Below, piece after piece: positions 34,075 to 44,934 of a stretch of 64,000 nucleotides of DNA (the stretch's first letter is position 1; the number at the start of each line of letters is the position of its first letter). The DNA is from Ciona intestinalis. Lineage: Eukaryota > Chordata > Ascidiacea > Phlebobranchia > Cionidae. The notes below the pieces were generated by a model. It was not told the origin of the DNA. It worked only from the letters and a program-made list of their open reading frames with translations, and did not search any database. The stretch is taken from positions 501,001-565,000 of the forward strand of contig NC_020172.2 of assembly GCF_000224145.3 (NCBI RefSeq), in the 5' to 3' direction. Made by a program: the position numbers and the translations under genes.

Positions 34075-35094
34075 TTAAACAATTAGCACCATTTTTCCCT
34101 GAGCACCTTTGTTATGAATAATATCCTTATGTGCTTTTTCGGCACTATTTAATGAATACTCTGATCCCACTGCTGGGTCTAACCAGCCCTGTTTTAATCC
34201 AGCAGTTATGATTTTGCTCATGTTTGAAAAATCGTTCTGAGGGGTGACGAAAAGTCCAACCCCTTCAACACGACTTTCCTTTCCCATCATTAGCCTGGGA
34301 TTGATCTCAATCGGTCCTCTGCATCCAACAATTATTACTCTCCCATTGGGAGCAAGCATCTGTAGGTCTCTGTTAAGGTTTACATTGGAAAGCATTTCAA
34401 TTATCAGATCAGGGCCCTTGCCACCAGTTGCTTTCATAATTTTTTCTGTATAACCTTCTTCTCTATGGTTGAATACTTTCTTGATGCCTTGTGTACGAAC
34501 TGCCTTTATTCCTTCATCAGAACCAGCTGTTCCATACACTGTTATACCTTGAGAAAGAGCGAACTGGCACACTGCCATTCCCACGCCACCACTTGCCCCA
34601 TGTACCAATACAATATCACTTGGTTTGGCATTTCCTTTAGTGAACAGAGCTCTATATGCAGTAAAGTATGGAGTGCCAACGGCAGCACCTTTCCTGAAGT
34701 CATAATCATCAGGTAATGATACAAGCCAGTTTGAGTTTACAACACAATACTCGGCATATGCCCCCGACTTCACATGCATGAAAGATGCAACTCTCTCTCC
34801 CTCTTTTACATTCTTAACATCAGCCCCAGCAAACACAACAGTTCCTGCCATGTCATTGCCTGGTATGTAAGGTAGAACAGGCAGCCTGGCATAGTTACCT
34901 GACCTTATGTATGTATCCACAGGATTAACACCTACAGCAGCAACTTTCACAAGAACTTCATTTGCTTCTGGTTTTGGAATCGGCAAATCTCTTCTGATTT
35001 CCAGCACATCAGGATCCCCAAACTTTGACACCAACACACCACGCATAACTGTAGTGCTCAACACAGGAACTTTAGATGAAAGCATTTTGTTCAA
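34075..35094 (-). CDS. CRYZ: Zeta-crystallin / NADPH:quinone oxidoreductase, intronless
   Basis: This intact 339-residue frame is of the zinc-free quinone-oxidoreductase branch of the medium-chain dehydrogenase family. These cytosolic enzymes reduce quinones by one electron using NADPH; the vertebrate protein also binds AU-rich RNA and is a lens crystallin in some mammals. An N-terminal GroES-like domain contains GVNPVDTYIRSGNY (near 55-68) and LPYIPGNDMAG. The Rossmann domain has the nucleotide-binding HGASGGVG at 165-172, followed by FNHRE and IIEMLSNVNL, which are strongly conserved with vertebrate CRYZ. Catalytic-zinc cysteines are absent, as expected. The first 17 residues (rich in Ser, Thr and Lys) precede the family start MRGVLV; initiation could instead be at Met17, or the extension could be a weak mitochondrial targeting peptide. 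The vertebrate gene has many introns, so the lack of introns is notable. Confidence 0.95.
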   Translation of the reverse strand: MNKMLSSKVPVLSTTVMRGVLVSKFGDPDVLEIRRDLPIPKPEANEVLVKVAAVGVNPVDTYIRSGNYARLPVLPYIPGNDMAGTVVFAGADVKNVKEGERVASFMHVKSGAYAEYCVVNSNWLVSLPDDYDFRKGAAVGTPYFTAYRALFTKGNAKPSDIVLVHGASGGVGMAVCQFALSQGITVYGTAGSDEGIKAVRTQGIKKVFNHREEGYTEKIMKATGGKGPDLIIEMLSNVNLNRDLQMLAPNGRVIIVGCRGPIEINPRLMMGKESRVEGVGLFVTPQNDFSNMSKIITAGLKQGWLDPAVGSEYSLNSAEKAHKDIIHNKGAQGKMVLIV

Positions 35095-35522
35095 ATTCCT
35101 TTAACTTTACTCTTTAAAGCAGTTAGTATTAAATGTTACCAAGCTAAAGTCAAATGCAGTAAAACTCAGATATTTTTACACGATTTACAAAAAGACTGAC
35201 TTTTGTGTGTCTGTGGTACAAGAATTGGCATGTCGATATTTCAAACCGTCTAAAGTGCTAACATTGCCTACCACGTATACACTATTGTTTATGGGTATGA
35301 ATTGCTAAAACTAATTAACATAGTCAAATTTACAACTTGTTCACATTGACGCAATAATAAACTACGCAAAACAAAATTCGTGGAACTTTTTGTTTACTTT
35401 TAGCGTGAACGTCATCGGTGTCACATGACTACCAGTCGCTGTCAGCACTATAACTAATGACTCAGCAAGATACTGCAAGAACGTCTTGGTCCTGGGGTTA
35501 CTTTGGTCCTGGGTGTTGGAGT
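35095..35522. other. 5' flank of CRYZ
   Basis: No coding signal was seen. CTTTGGTCCTGGG-like words are repeated at about 35486-35516. This is the likely CRYZ promoter region, since the gene reads leftward from 35094. Confidence 0.4.
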
Positions 35523-35526
35523 GACT

Positions 35527-36140
35527 GTCCACTAAATACGCCGACGACGGTTACCACATAGGATAAGCTAATACTTCTGCTGATGACCTGTGAAAATTTT
35601 GGTCTTAAAATGTTCCTTACGTCTCCCTGATACCCGCTGTATTTTTTTTCGAAAACTCTCGGGCGTTCGTGTCGAAAATTAACTTTGCAAACATGCGCGA
35701 AAACATGCTTCGTCACCGTAATTCGCCTGACTTGCGTAGGGTTAACGAATTATGACGTCACAATAGCGATATGTTACGTCACAATAGTGACATATTACGT
35801 ACATTACGTTATAATCTTGTGTTTCGCACTGTTTTATGCTAGGGAAAACCCCTAACCCTTAATCGAACCATAATCCCTACCTTTAACCCCTAAATCCCTA
35901 AAAACCAAAGGTGGTAATGAGCATTCTATGACGTAATAATCTAAACTGTGACGGCTCTTACGAAAAATACGGTGACGCAGCACGATTTCGCGCATTTTCA
36001 AAGTTAATTTTCGATACGAACGCCCGAGTTTAAAAAAACAATTATACAGCGAGTATCATGGAGACGTATAGAACATTTTGAGACCAAAGTTTTCACTGCT
36101 CACCAGCGGCAGTATTACCGCAACAGTTATTTAGTCCTTA
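35527..36140. mobile_element. Long inverted repeat element (foldback type)
   Basis: Two imperfect arms of about 140 bp face each other: 35580-35722 (containing GGGCGTTCGTGTCGAAAATT and GCGTGAAAAC-like words) and 35969-36110 (the inverse, AATTTTCGATACGAACGCCC). Weaker pairing extends outward to about 35527 and 36140. The 245-bp spacer has two ACGTCACAATAG repeats and a CCCTAA-like tract. No target duplication and no protein were found. This looks like a non-autonomous foldback element. Confidence 0.7.
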
Positions 36141-36485
36141 GTCCACATGTGAAACATTATTCTCGCTCGCAAACTTTATACCCTGATAAGTAGGTATGTG
36201 AAAACGAGGAGATCGTGGCGGCAATGCTCCTTTGATCGGTATAGAGAACGGCGTTGTAGCCAGGAAAATCATATTTGAGATTGGTCTCCTCCAGCCCAGA
36301 TCCATAGAAAGGTGTTTACACGACTCTGCTCCAGCCCTGAGCAAAGAACATAGAAACCAGGGCTCAGAGGATACGATTGGGTGTTCTTGGCAAAATACTT
36401 AACGACAACCAAACATAAAAATCCAAAACAAAATTTCAAAGGTAAATGTAGTGTCCTAACTTATATAAACGAATAGAGATGCATT

Positions 36486-36665
36486 ATATAGTAGGTAGGG
36501 GGAAGATGGGACATCTTTAGTACATATTATCGAAATATCCTGATCGTGTTTTAAACAATTAACGGCATATGGGAGTCGTGAGGATACGGTTTTATCATAG
36601 TACTCTAAAACAGTGTTTAGAGTACTATGGTTTTATAACTCTTTGATTGTTCTTTAGTTGTATAC
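36486..36665 (+). mobile_element. MITE family A copy with inserted hairpin
   Basis: It starts TATAGTAGGTAGGGGGAAGA with the intact core ATCCTGATCGTGTTTTAAAC. In the GGTTTTAT region it is interrupted by a 34-bp perfect hairpin (arms CATAGTACTCTAAA and TTTAGAGTACTATG). The right end is missing. Confidence 0.75.
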
Positions 36666-36897
36666 TGCCAAATTTTACTGCCTATACCATCAAACATTCG
36701 CGTTGAAACGAATTATCGCTGCCCGTGGGATGAGGATAATAAGTCTTATTCATTTCTATATGAATGTCCCTGTTATATATAACCTAAAACGCTACATTGG
36801 AACATATTTTAATAGCAAAAACTATGTCATTATATGGTAACAATATACAATCTATTTATAATAAATATGGTTGAGCACTCATGTGAATAAAAATAAG

Positions 36898-38688
36898 TCA
36901 AAGTTGATTTTTTAACATAGCATAAACGTCTGCAAACTGATCGTTAAAATCTAATCCTTGATCACTCGTCACACCTTTCCAGTTATATTGCATGAACGCT
37001 TCCCTTGAAGCTACTTGCATTAAGCCGTTTGCTTCCAGTTGTTTCAGTTCCTTATTTAAGCGGTCTCGATATTCGTTTGATTTGCTGTGCAGACGAATGG
37101 TGAGAACGAAAAAGCAACCAGGTTTTAGTACTCGAAATACTTCCTGTGTCACAAATGCCGTTTTGATTTTATGTCTCCAACGTCAAGGAAGAGAAATAAA
37201 ACAACCCCTAATTTTATGTTCGGAAATTCTGTACAATGATAGTTACCCATGGATTTTATATTTACCTGTAAACAATCCGGTTGCATCATGTTATTTCCAA
37301 ACCCTCCAACGGAAATGATCAAGTCAAAATTATCGTCAGGATAGGGGAGGGGGTGATTTAAAGTAAGAATGTGCTGGTGACAGTCGCTGTAAAATACATT
37401 AGTCGATTAGCCTATAGCCCCCATTCAATAAACATGAATGCTGGTTGGGTTAAACGACCCCGTGTTGAACCAACTTCATACACAGGCTTCGGCGGGGTGC
37501 TATATCTACTGTAGTACTAATTGCGTTTATAACCAGAGATCAAACAGTTCATGGTGTGTTGCTATATTTTATTCCTTTTTTCCGATACATAACTACACGA
37601 TACAGTATCGGGCAAAAGCTTATACTTGACCGCCGAGCAAGAGCTCGTAATACAACCCGCCAGAAACCTAGACTGACCTCTGGGTTATAATTGGGTAGTT
37701 CTCGTTATTGTGTTAGGGAAATGGCGAATTGTATACCAGACAGGATCACATGACAGCAGTATGACGTCATGATTTGGGCCTGTCGGGAGCTGAACGGGAC
37801 AGCATGACCCTCGTTCAACAGGGGGTTTGTTTCCATGAGAATAAGTCTCCCATGATATAAAGTCGTATCCGCAAGGTTGTCATTGATTAATGTAGAATTG
37901 TGATTGAGTAATGTGACGTCATAAAGTCGAATTGCAACAAGTCAATACTTGCTATTAAATACATGCGTAAGACAGAAGATATACATTTATTAATCAGGCT
38001 TTAATTCGGCGATTGATTGCTGGCCGATATACTACGGGGGTTATATAGGGCATGCGGTTTCTCTATTTTCGAGTCATATTGAACGAGGACCAATTTTCGT
38101 TATTGCGTTTAAATCTCAAACTCGGATGCAGAACCGCAAATCAAACATCTAATTTGTTTTACTTGTAAATATTTTTTTTCTTGGCCAACTGTAACATTTC
38201 CGCAGCGCCATCCAGCGCTGTAACCTCTCCTTGAAATCCAAACTTACGTAGGGAAACACCAACCAACCCTGTTCCTAAAATAACAAGCAAATTCGTGGCA
38301 AAAAGTTTATCCCACAATATTAATATGGAGTATTGTGGGGGAAGATGGGACACCTTTAGCACATAATATCCAAATATCCTGATCGTGTTTTAAACAATTA
38401 AGAACGGTGTATGGGAGTCGTGAGGATATACGGTTTTATATTTCTTTGAATGTTCTTTGTTTACTACTAAATGACAAGGAAAAATAGAGTTAAAAGACGC
38501 CCATCTTCCTCACCCTACTATATATTTGCCTATACCTGATCCTAGGTCAAGTACTTTAAACACTTTCTTTTGCTCTTCGGATAAAAGGGTTGCTGCTTTA
38601 CCAACTGCTGCATCAGGTGCGCGGTACGACATGGCTGTCAAGTCATCATCATATTTATTCGCCCATGAGTTGTAATATTTTCTCACCT
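36898..38688 (-). CDS. METTL27: METTL27-like class I methyltransferase, 5' exon missing
   Basis: Minus-strand exons are 38688-38536, 38274-38163, 37386-37266 and 37143-36898, joining in frame to about 210 residues ending in TGA. The N-terminal part, YYNSWANKYDDD...YRAP, matches the METTL27 (WBSCR27) signature. SAM-binding motif I is VLDLGSGTG, assembled across the first visible junction, followed by LDGAAEMLQLA (motif II) and DDNFDLIISVGGF (motif IV). The post-motif RVLKPGCFFVLTIR also fits. The first visible exon starts with AG after an acceptor and cannot itself contain the start; vertebrate proteins have about 30 more residues upstream, so a short 5' exon lies somewhere above 38690 and was not identified. 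The substrate of METTL27 is unknown. Intron 38275-38535 carries a MITE. Confidence 0.85.
38326..38525 (+). mobile_element. MITE family A copy
   Basis: The copy runs from GTATTGTGGGGGAAGATGGG to CCCATCTTCCTCACCCTACT + ATATA with the ATCCTGATCGTGTTTTAAAC core. It nearly fills the METTL27-like intron. Confidence 0.88.
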
Positions 38689-39647
38689 CTGTCAGTATTA
38701 AGGTTAATACGTTAACATAGCTTTAATAACACGATCAACGGCTTACTAGTAGAGCTCTTAATGGGGTAGGTAGATATCGACCGCCCATAAGCCTCGTCTA
38801 CTGTTGACATTGCTATTACACGGCTATAATATGCTTATATGCATACGTTATACAAAAATCGATGGTTTAGTCAATTGACGTTGCATACAGCCTGAATAAT
38901 AAAGCAATACAGGAAGTGAAACACACCGACGTTGTTAAATTTTGAAACACACCGACATAGTGTTAAATCTTTTCGTTAGTATATGGCTCCTAAATTCTCT
39001 ATACTGTTAATGTGGGTTATATGTGAATAAATGACCAGTTAATTTTTATAAATTTCTGTGTAACGGTCTATTATGAGAGGCGTGTCCTATATACCATAAG
39101 AGTCATAGAAACACTGAGTATATAGTACAACTGCCGCTCTCTTGTTTCCAAAATCGAGCAAAAGCGGTGACTTTCGCAATGAGTTAAACGAACTTGTTAA
39201 GTTTTTTTTCAACTTACCGTTGTGGGAAGGCGTGAATAGCTTGTATTTGCCTTATTGCGAAAAATATGTAAAATTACCCATGTCAATATTATCCCACGGA
39301 CTACGATACAGCCTATATATACACTGTGTTGTATACGTTTCCAGGGTGGACGTTTTATTTTCTTTGCCTATACGATGTAACAAAGTACAGTTGTATAGTT
39401 TAAATCTCCATTTATTTAAACATTATTTATGTTTGTTTATTTTTATGCTTTCTATTCAGCAAGTATAAGGTGCTTGGTACTCAAGAGCAAAAAATTGCGA
39501 TGAAAAACATGAACGTACGTGCTCTAGCGAAAAAAAGTGCTAAAATCGAACACATTTTTAACAGAATATTTTTTAAATATTAGACTTTCATTAGGAGGTT
39601 AGTGAGATCAAATTAGTGACCATGATTTCTAAGGCGTTTAAAGTTGC

Positions 39648-39797
39648 ATAGTAGGGCGGGGAAGACGAGACTCGGCGTCAGACGTGTTTTTTATCTACTT
39701 TTACCGGTACCAACTTAATTTCAGACGAAAAAATATATCTTAGACCGTTGTTAACTGTTTAAAACACGATCAGGACATTGGTGTATTATGTGATAAA
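39648..39797 (-). mobile_element. MITE family A copy, partial
   Basis: It starts ATAGTAGGGCGGGGAAGACG and then shows the reverse-oriented core GTTTAAAACACGATCAGGAC. The far terminal repeat is missing. Confidence 0.7.
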
Positions 39798-40522
39798 TAC
39801 TTTATAATGTGCCCGTATGTAATCAAACACAAGTTGATATTGGAGTTTCGTCCATGTGTTATAGGGATTAAACTATATACCAGATTGGCATTCTTTGGTT
39901 TATGTTGGCTGTGAATGTAGGTAAACACAAATGATTTAAAAATTCGAAATTTATTAGCATGTTTAAGCAAAAGCAGTTGCGAGTACAACGTACAAGTAAA
40001 GCAATATTGAGCAATATAGCGTATATTACGAATTACGGCGTATAGTGTGAATCTGTATCTTTGTGATATACAAATATATTTTGAATGTTTTTGTATAATG
40101 AGTAAACTACATGTTGTAAGCAATATATGCAGTAAGTATCTGTATGTACAATGGTAAGGGCGTGTATTGCCAGAGGAAAATGATAAAAGCATATTAGGTA
40201 AAATATCGAATGTAATGGCGTAGCTTTGAAAATGCAATAAACCTTCAAGGACTGTGGATGAGTTCATCGTGTATCTGCATTATATTTCTGGATATTTTGA
40301 ACAAACGACGTTATATCTCATTAGCCCAAGACTCGAGTGTTATCTACAAAATAGAAGGCCGATTTATTTAAATATGAAAACAGTTTTAAAAATTACAGTT
40401 AAGTTTGTAGTAAATATTTGCGGCTATATGGTCAGTTTGACAAAAAATATTGCTCAGTCCATTTAAATTTTTATTGCAATTTCCAGAATTTTTTTATTAT
40501 ATTTTATTTGTATGCTTTTAAG

Positions 40523-40709
40523 GTTGTGGAAAGATGGGACACACTTTCATTCTATTTTAGTGTCACATGTGGTATAGTAAAGAAATATTACTAACTGAAT
40601 TGAATACCCTTTCCTTACGAGTTTAAAATTGCCTTTTTAATTGTTAAAATACAATTGGAAAATATGAAATAATATGTGCTAACGGTATTCTGTTTTTCCC
40701 CACATTACT
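40523..40709 (-). mobile_element. MITE family A copy next to EGF gene stop codon
   Basis: The copy runs from GTTGTGGAAAGATGGGACAC to TTTTTCCCCACATTACTT, interior in reverse. Its end is 8 bp from the stop codon (40718-40720) of the EGF-repeat gene, so it must form the start of that gene's 3' untranslated region. Confidence 0.7.
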
Positions 40710-40717
40710 TATCATAA

Positions 40718-43707
40718 TTATTCTGAAATATAAAAAATAAATTCACCATTTGGCCACTTAAGACATAGTGAATGAGGGTTTCCACGATATCCATAATCAC
40801 ACACACATTTAAATGGTGGTAGATCTGTTACTTCTTGTGGTTCGCAGTGGGCGTTTTCTATGCAGGTCAACGAACATTCATCTGGGGACAAATATTTAAA
40901 AACAGCGTCTGTTAGTGGTAAAGATTTTTAAACAATTCCTAGTTCAAACGCTTTTGGCGTTTTTACAACAATAATATTTACCCATAGCACGTTATAACAA
41001 AAATATTGGGTTATATGTCGGGCATATGCGGTATAGATACTAAACAACTCATAAATTGTAATTAAGAAGGCCCTGCGTTTAATTAGTCTTGAAAAACATC
41101 ATATTCTCTCCGAATTTACACATAATCAGTTTTAGTTATAAAGGCTGCGTCACCTTTACTAAAATAATAAAAACAGTCCTAAGTTTCTACATTACCCAAA
41201 ACCTGCAGTGTTTATATAACTTAATAATTTTTATAAATTTAGTTAAAAACCCGATTGAACACATATAACAGTAACCTTAACAATCAGAACTATTTAAACC
41301 TTTGCCTAACTCACAAAGCTCATGTTATGCTTACCCGGTCTGCAAATATTGATGCCATCGCCAAAGTAGCCAGACTTGCACATGCATATCCCGATGCTAC
41401 CAGACCCCAACACGCAATTTGCATCACTGTGACAAACCTGGAGGCATCGTGGAGGAGGCGTAGGCTCTCTTGTTGTTGTCGTCGTCGTTGTTGTTGTTGT
41501 TGAAACTGTTAAAAGTAATATGGCCAATTATGTTTATGTGTATTGGTGTGAAAGTGATAAGCGCGCCTGTATCTAACCCGGAGGTTATGGGTTCAAAGCT
41601 CCTCGCTGTTATCATTGTGACTGTATATATGTGTCCTTGAAAATTATTTAACGACAATTGCTTCAACTTACTGGTCTTCTATGAGTTGTCTAAATTGTAA
41701 CTCATTAAAAAAATTGTATGCACAAGATGTGTGAAACGGAACATCCATGTTTTATCACCAGTGCGTCTCCGCCATGCGAAGTTAAAAGTCCATATTTGCG
41801 TTATACGACAGTTAGGGATATAATTTAAAGGCCACAGTTATTTCCTAAAGGAGTTACAACCTTACATACCTGACGAACAAGTAACTCCATTCCCCCGATA
41901 ACCAGACCTACAAGCGCAATGATATCTGCGTAGGAATATATTGTACATACACCTACCACGTGTAGGGTGACAATTCCTACATGCCGGTGGGAGGTCGTCT
42001 GCAAAACATTGAAGAGAAAAAGGTTTGCAAAGTATGTATCACTCGTAAGCGCCAACGGATTGTGTGAAACAGCACACCCGTGTCCGTGTGTTACAACTGC
42101 AGTAGCCCCGCAACGTGAGAATTAAAAATACTGTGGGGCAAGATGGGACGTTTTTAACAAATATTATCCAAATATCCTGATCGTGTTTTAAACAATTAAC
42201 AACAGCCTATGGGAGCCGTGAGAATACGGTTTAATAATTCTTTAAATGTTCTTTGTTTACTACCAAGTGGTATAAAAAAAACAGAAAAATGAGGTGTCCC
42301 GCATTGCCCCACCCTGCTACATTATAGACAACAATAAAATGCTGTATTTTTAGCGTTATATATTTTGGTGAACAGAAATATGAATTATACAAAATTGGCT
42401 ATATAAACACACTTGCCTGTACCACGAAAGGATTTAATTAAAAACCTACTTGGTATTGTGCGGCGAATACAAAATTTTCCATTTCCTACATAATCGTGGT
42501 TGCAAACACAGCTTAGCAATTGTTGATTAATGTTGACGTATGTGGGCATGCACCTCGCGTTTGGGTCGCAGCCACCGGTGCAGTGATTGTCTTCAAACGG
42601 TGTATTAGAGCCGGACTCTGCAATGTAAGATTCCTTATATATAGGAACAAATCATAAGTGTCCATTTTTGAGTTTGAAATACTTATAGACTCTATAGTCT
42701 AGGGTATATAGAGGATGTATGCGGCGGTTAGCAATGTATAATATCCCATATGTCATATTCATGTTTTTAATAACGCTATCTCGAGTCAAAACTATACGGG
42801 TATATGAATATGTAAATATGCATAGTTTACTTCTGAATGAGACAAATAAAGCAAAATAAATGAGATGATGTAAACATGAAACATCTTATACTTAACTACT
42901 ATAACTGCTTGAGGTATAAAGGTTAAATGAAAGTTGTTTTGAACCAGAGTGAACTAGTTCCGCTATTCTAGAGTGACATATGCTCTAAAAGGTACTTTCT
43001 CATTACATCTGCGTTTCAGTGTCTTTACATTACTTTATTAAAGTTGTTGTTCTACTTTGCTGCCTACGTGCGACGGAAGAGCAAAGCGAAGTGGTTTCTG
43101 TAGCAATCAATGCTGTTCACTCACCCGTACATGACAGTTTTCCGTCACCAACAAAACCAGGTTGACACATGCACTTATTTAAGTCGGTTTCTGGATCTCG
43201 CTCGCATGTTGCAAAACGATGACAACCGTTGTTCCATCTTTGCATGTTTCGACAGAATGGGTTGACACATGCCACGGGCAGTCTGCTACAATGGCCATCT
43301 AGAAATACAAATACGTTTGGGCATGGCCTACACATATATGAATACAAAATATTTTTACTTTTCCTCCCGTGACGGGACAACGGCTTTCGTTATAATACCC
43401 GGGTGTTCCGTTCTACACAACCTGTTCGCGCTTACGAGTTACTGCATATATGTATTATAGGGGCGTGGGAAAAAGGTATATAGGGCCAAAGCACATAAGG
43501 CATGGGAACTATTTATAAGCCTTCAAACAAATTAGGCTCCGAACCAAACCAGTTAAAAAGTATGATATGTTTTAAATAGGCTATATGTAATTAATAAAAA
43601 TATATTTCAAAAAATTGTTACTTACCGTTCAACTGGCTTCTAGCTTTTAAAATAATGCTACTAAAAACACAAATCAGAAACGAAAGCACCCGCATCTTGT
43701 TACCCAT
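40718..43707 (-). CDS. Secreted EGF-repeat protein, six exons
   Basis: Minus-strand exons are 43707-43626, 43298-43125, 42617-42450, 41998-41870, 41505-41335 and 40881-40718. All internal junctions are the same phase (one base carried), giving 295 residues. Exon 1 encodes a signal peptide (MGNKMRVLSFLICVFSSI). Each of exons 2-6 encodes one six-cysteine EGF-like module with the typical ending Cys-x-Cys-x-x-G-[YF]-x-G-[ND]-G, for example CMCQPGFVGDGKLSC and CMCKSGYFGDGINIC. Exon 5 begins with a run of ten Thr residues and a Pro-rich linker, a likely O-glycosylated spacer. No transmembrane segment follows, so the protein is probably secreted. Same-phase one-module exons are the classical arrangement for exon shuffling. 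No specific orthologue is recognised. Exon 3 has a second usable donor of GC type. A SINE and a MITE lie in the introns. Confidence 0.82.
41473..41505 (-). repeat. Coding trinucleotide repeat (poly-Thr)
   Basis: An ACA/ACG trinucleotide run at the start of EGF-gene exon 5 encodes ten consecutive Thr residues. Confidence 0.85.
41556..41695 (+). mobile_element. tRNA-derived SINE copy, head truncated
   Basis: It reads AAGCGCGCCTGTATCTAACC, then GTTATGGGTTCAAAGCTCC (B-box-like), GTGTCCTTG and ACGACAATTGCTTCAAC, the same order as the other copies. It lies in EGF-gene intron 4, antisense to the gene. Confidence 0.7.
42126..42324 (+). mobile_element. MITE family A copy
   Basis: The copy runs from ACTGTGGGGCAAGATGGGAC to GCATTGCCCCACCCTGCTAC with the ATCCTGATCGTGTTTTAAAC core. 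It lies in EGF-gene intron 3. Confidence 0.88.
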
Positions 43708-44299
43708 GACTTTAAGTATTTTTCCTGCGTGCAGAAAAAGTACGCGATATCCGTGTGTTAAGCCGTAAACAACCTAAACGCGCAAACCTTACAGATATCT
43801 TTTTATATCCCGCAACGTCTACTAGAACATGACACACATAATACGAAAGTTAGTGTGAAATAAGAAACCTCTCCCAAAATTAAATCTTCTGTATTTGCCT
43901 TAAGCCATGACAATTTCAAAACACAGTCTGAATTACGGTATCACCTGGCTCCATTGCAATTCACCCCAGGCTAGATAGTGGTTAACGTACTACGAGGTGA
44001 AATACCTTACTTGCTTAGCACATGGCGTAAACAATGCAGGGTGGGGTAAATGTTGTTTTCGTGCTGTTCCGTGGAAAACCGACAATGCAATAGTTGTTTC
44101 TCCATTTATTCTCTTTTAGGCTATCTCCCTTATTTTTGCTCAAATGTTTTAAAACAATAGTTTTTTTTGCTTTGTTATCTGAAATAACTTCAAATTCTGG
44201 GAGTTCTGGTCTCGTGTAGAATAGTCCAGTCTCAAAAAATATGTGTTTAAACCACGCAAACACGTATGTGGCCACTCAGCGCGCTAAAGACCTGCACTG

Positions 44300-44460
44300 T
44301 TAGAAATATCCGTAAAATTAACTGTCAATTTAACAGTAAAATTTTACGTGACGTCATACGTAACTTAAAAATACGGAAAAACCGGTAAAAATTACGCGTT
44401 TTGCATGTAAATACCCTAAATTTTACGTGTGGACGCACGTAAATTTTACGCCGAATTGAA
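44300..44460. repeat. Putative interspersed repeat rich in TTTTACGT words
   Basis: It starts CACTGTTAGAAATATCCG and carries repeated AAATTTTACG words in both orientations, around a TGACGTCA palindrome (44351-44358). This looks like the terminal part of a non-autonomous DNA element, but the matching other end was not found. Confidence 0.4.
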
Positions 44461-44884
44461 CCAGCCAATAGAAACGCCCGGTTTAGCCACGTGATTCTCT
44501 TACGCTTAAAGGCGGGAATTGTAACTCAAGCGAAGACATTTGAACGTAAGGAGAGGAAATTTATTGTTGGCAGTCAAGTTTTTAGAATTCTGATTTGTTT
44601 TATGTGGTTTTGATTCAAAATAGGCACATTGGCAGTTAATGAGAGATAGGTCTTATTAAGCTCGTTCTTGTTGTTTAGTCAGCTGCTCAATCGGAGAAAA
44701 AATGTAAGTATGTGTATACTTTTAATTAATATTCTGTAGTAATTTTCTTTGTTTTACCAGAGTATACTCAACAAGAATTTTATTAAAAAAATAAAAGTGT
44801 ATCCTAGATTTGTAATTTAAGCATAATTCCTACTACTAAATGTTTACTTTTTAGGAATCACAGGACAACTGCTTTACATGTCAT

Positions 44885-44934
44885 NNNNNNNNNNNNNNNN
44901 NNNNNNNNNNNNNNNNNNNNNNNNNNNNNNNNNN
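44885..44934. other. Assembly gap (50 N)
   Basis: Fifty consecutive undetermined bases. The round number suggests a placeholder, so the true gap length is unknown. Confidence 0.99.

Larger units (their letters stand above)
38689..40717. other. 2-kb stretch, no complete gene seen
   Basis: It should contain the missing 5' exon of the METTL27-like gene. A good minus-strand donor (CAACG|GTAAGT) exists at about 39219, but the frame before it lacks a start codon. Two family A MITE copies are present. The open frames at 39142-39468 (plus) and 39770-40267 (minus) look like AT-rich noise. Confidence 0.45.

Noticed and set aside
35842..35932. CCCTAA-like tract resembling telomere repeats
   Set aside because: Irregular spacing (CCTAACCCTTAATCG and so on), short, and inside a foldback element; not a telomeric array.
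36138..36344. 68-codon minus frame near the foldback element
   Set aside because: It overlaps the end of the inverted-repeat element and has no family resemblance.
39770..40267. 165-codon minus-strand frame
   Set aside because: Biased AT-rich composition, partly overlaps a MITE, and shows no recognisable features.
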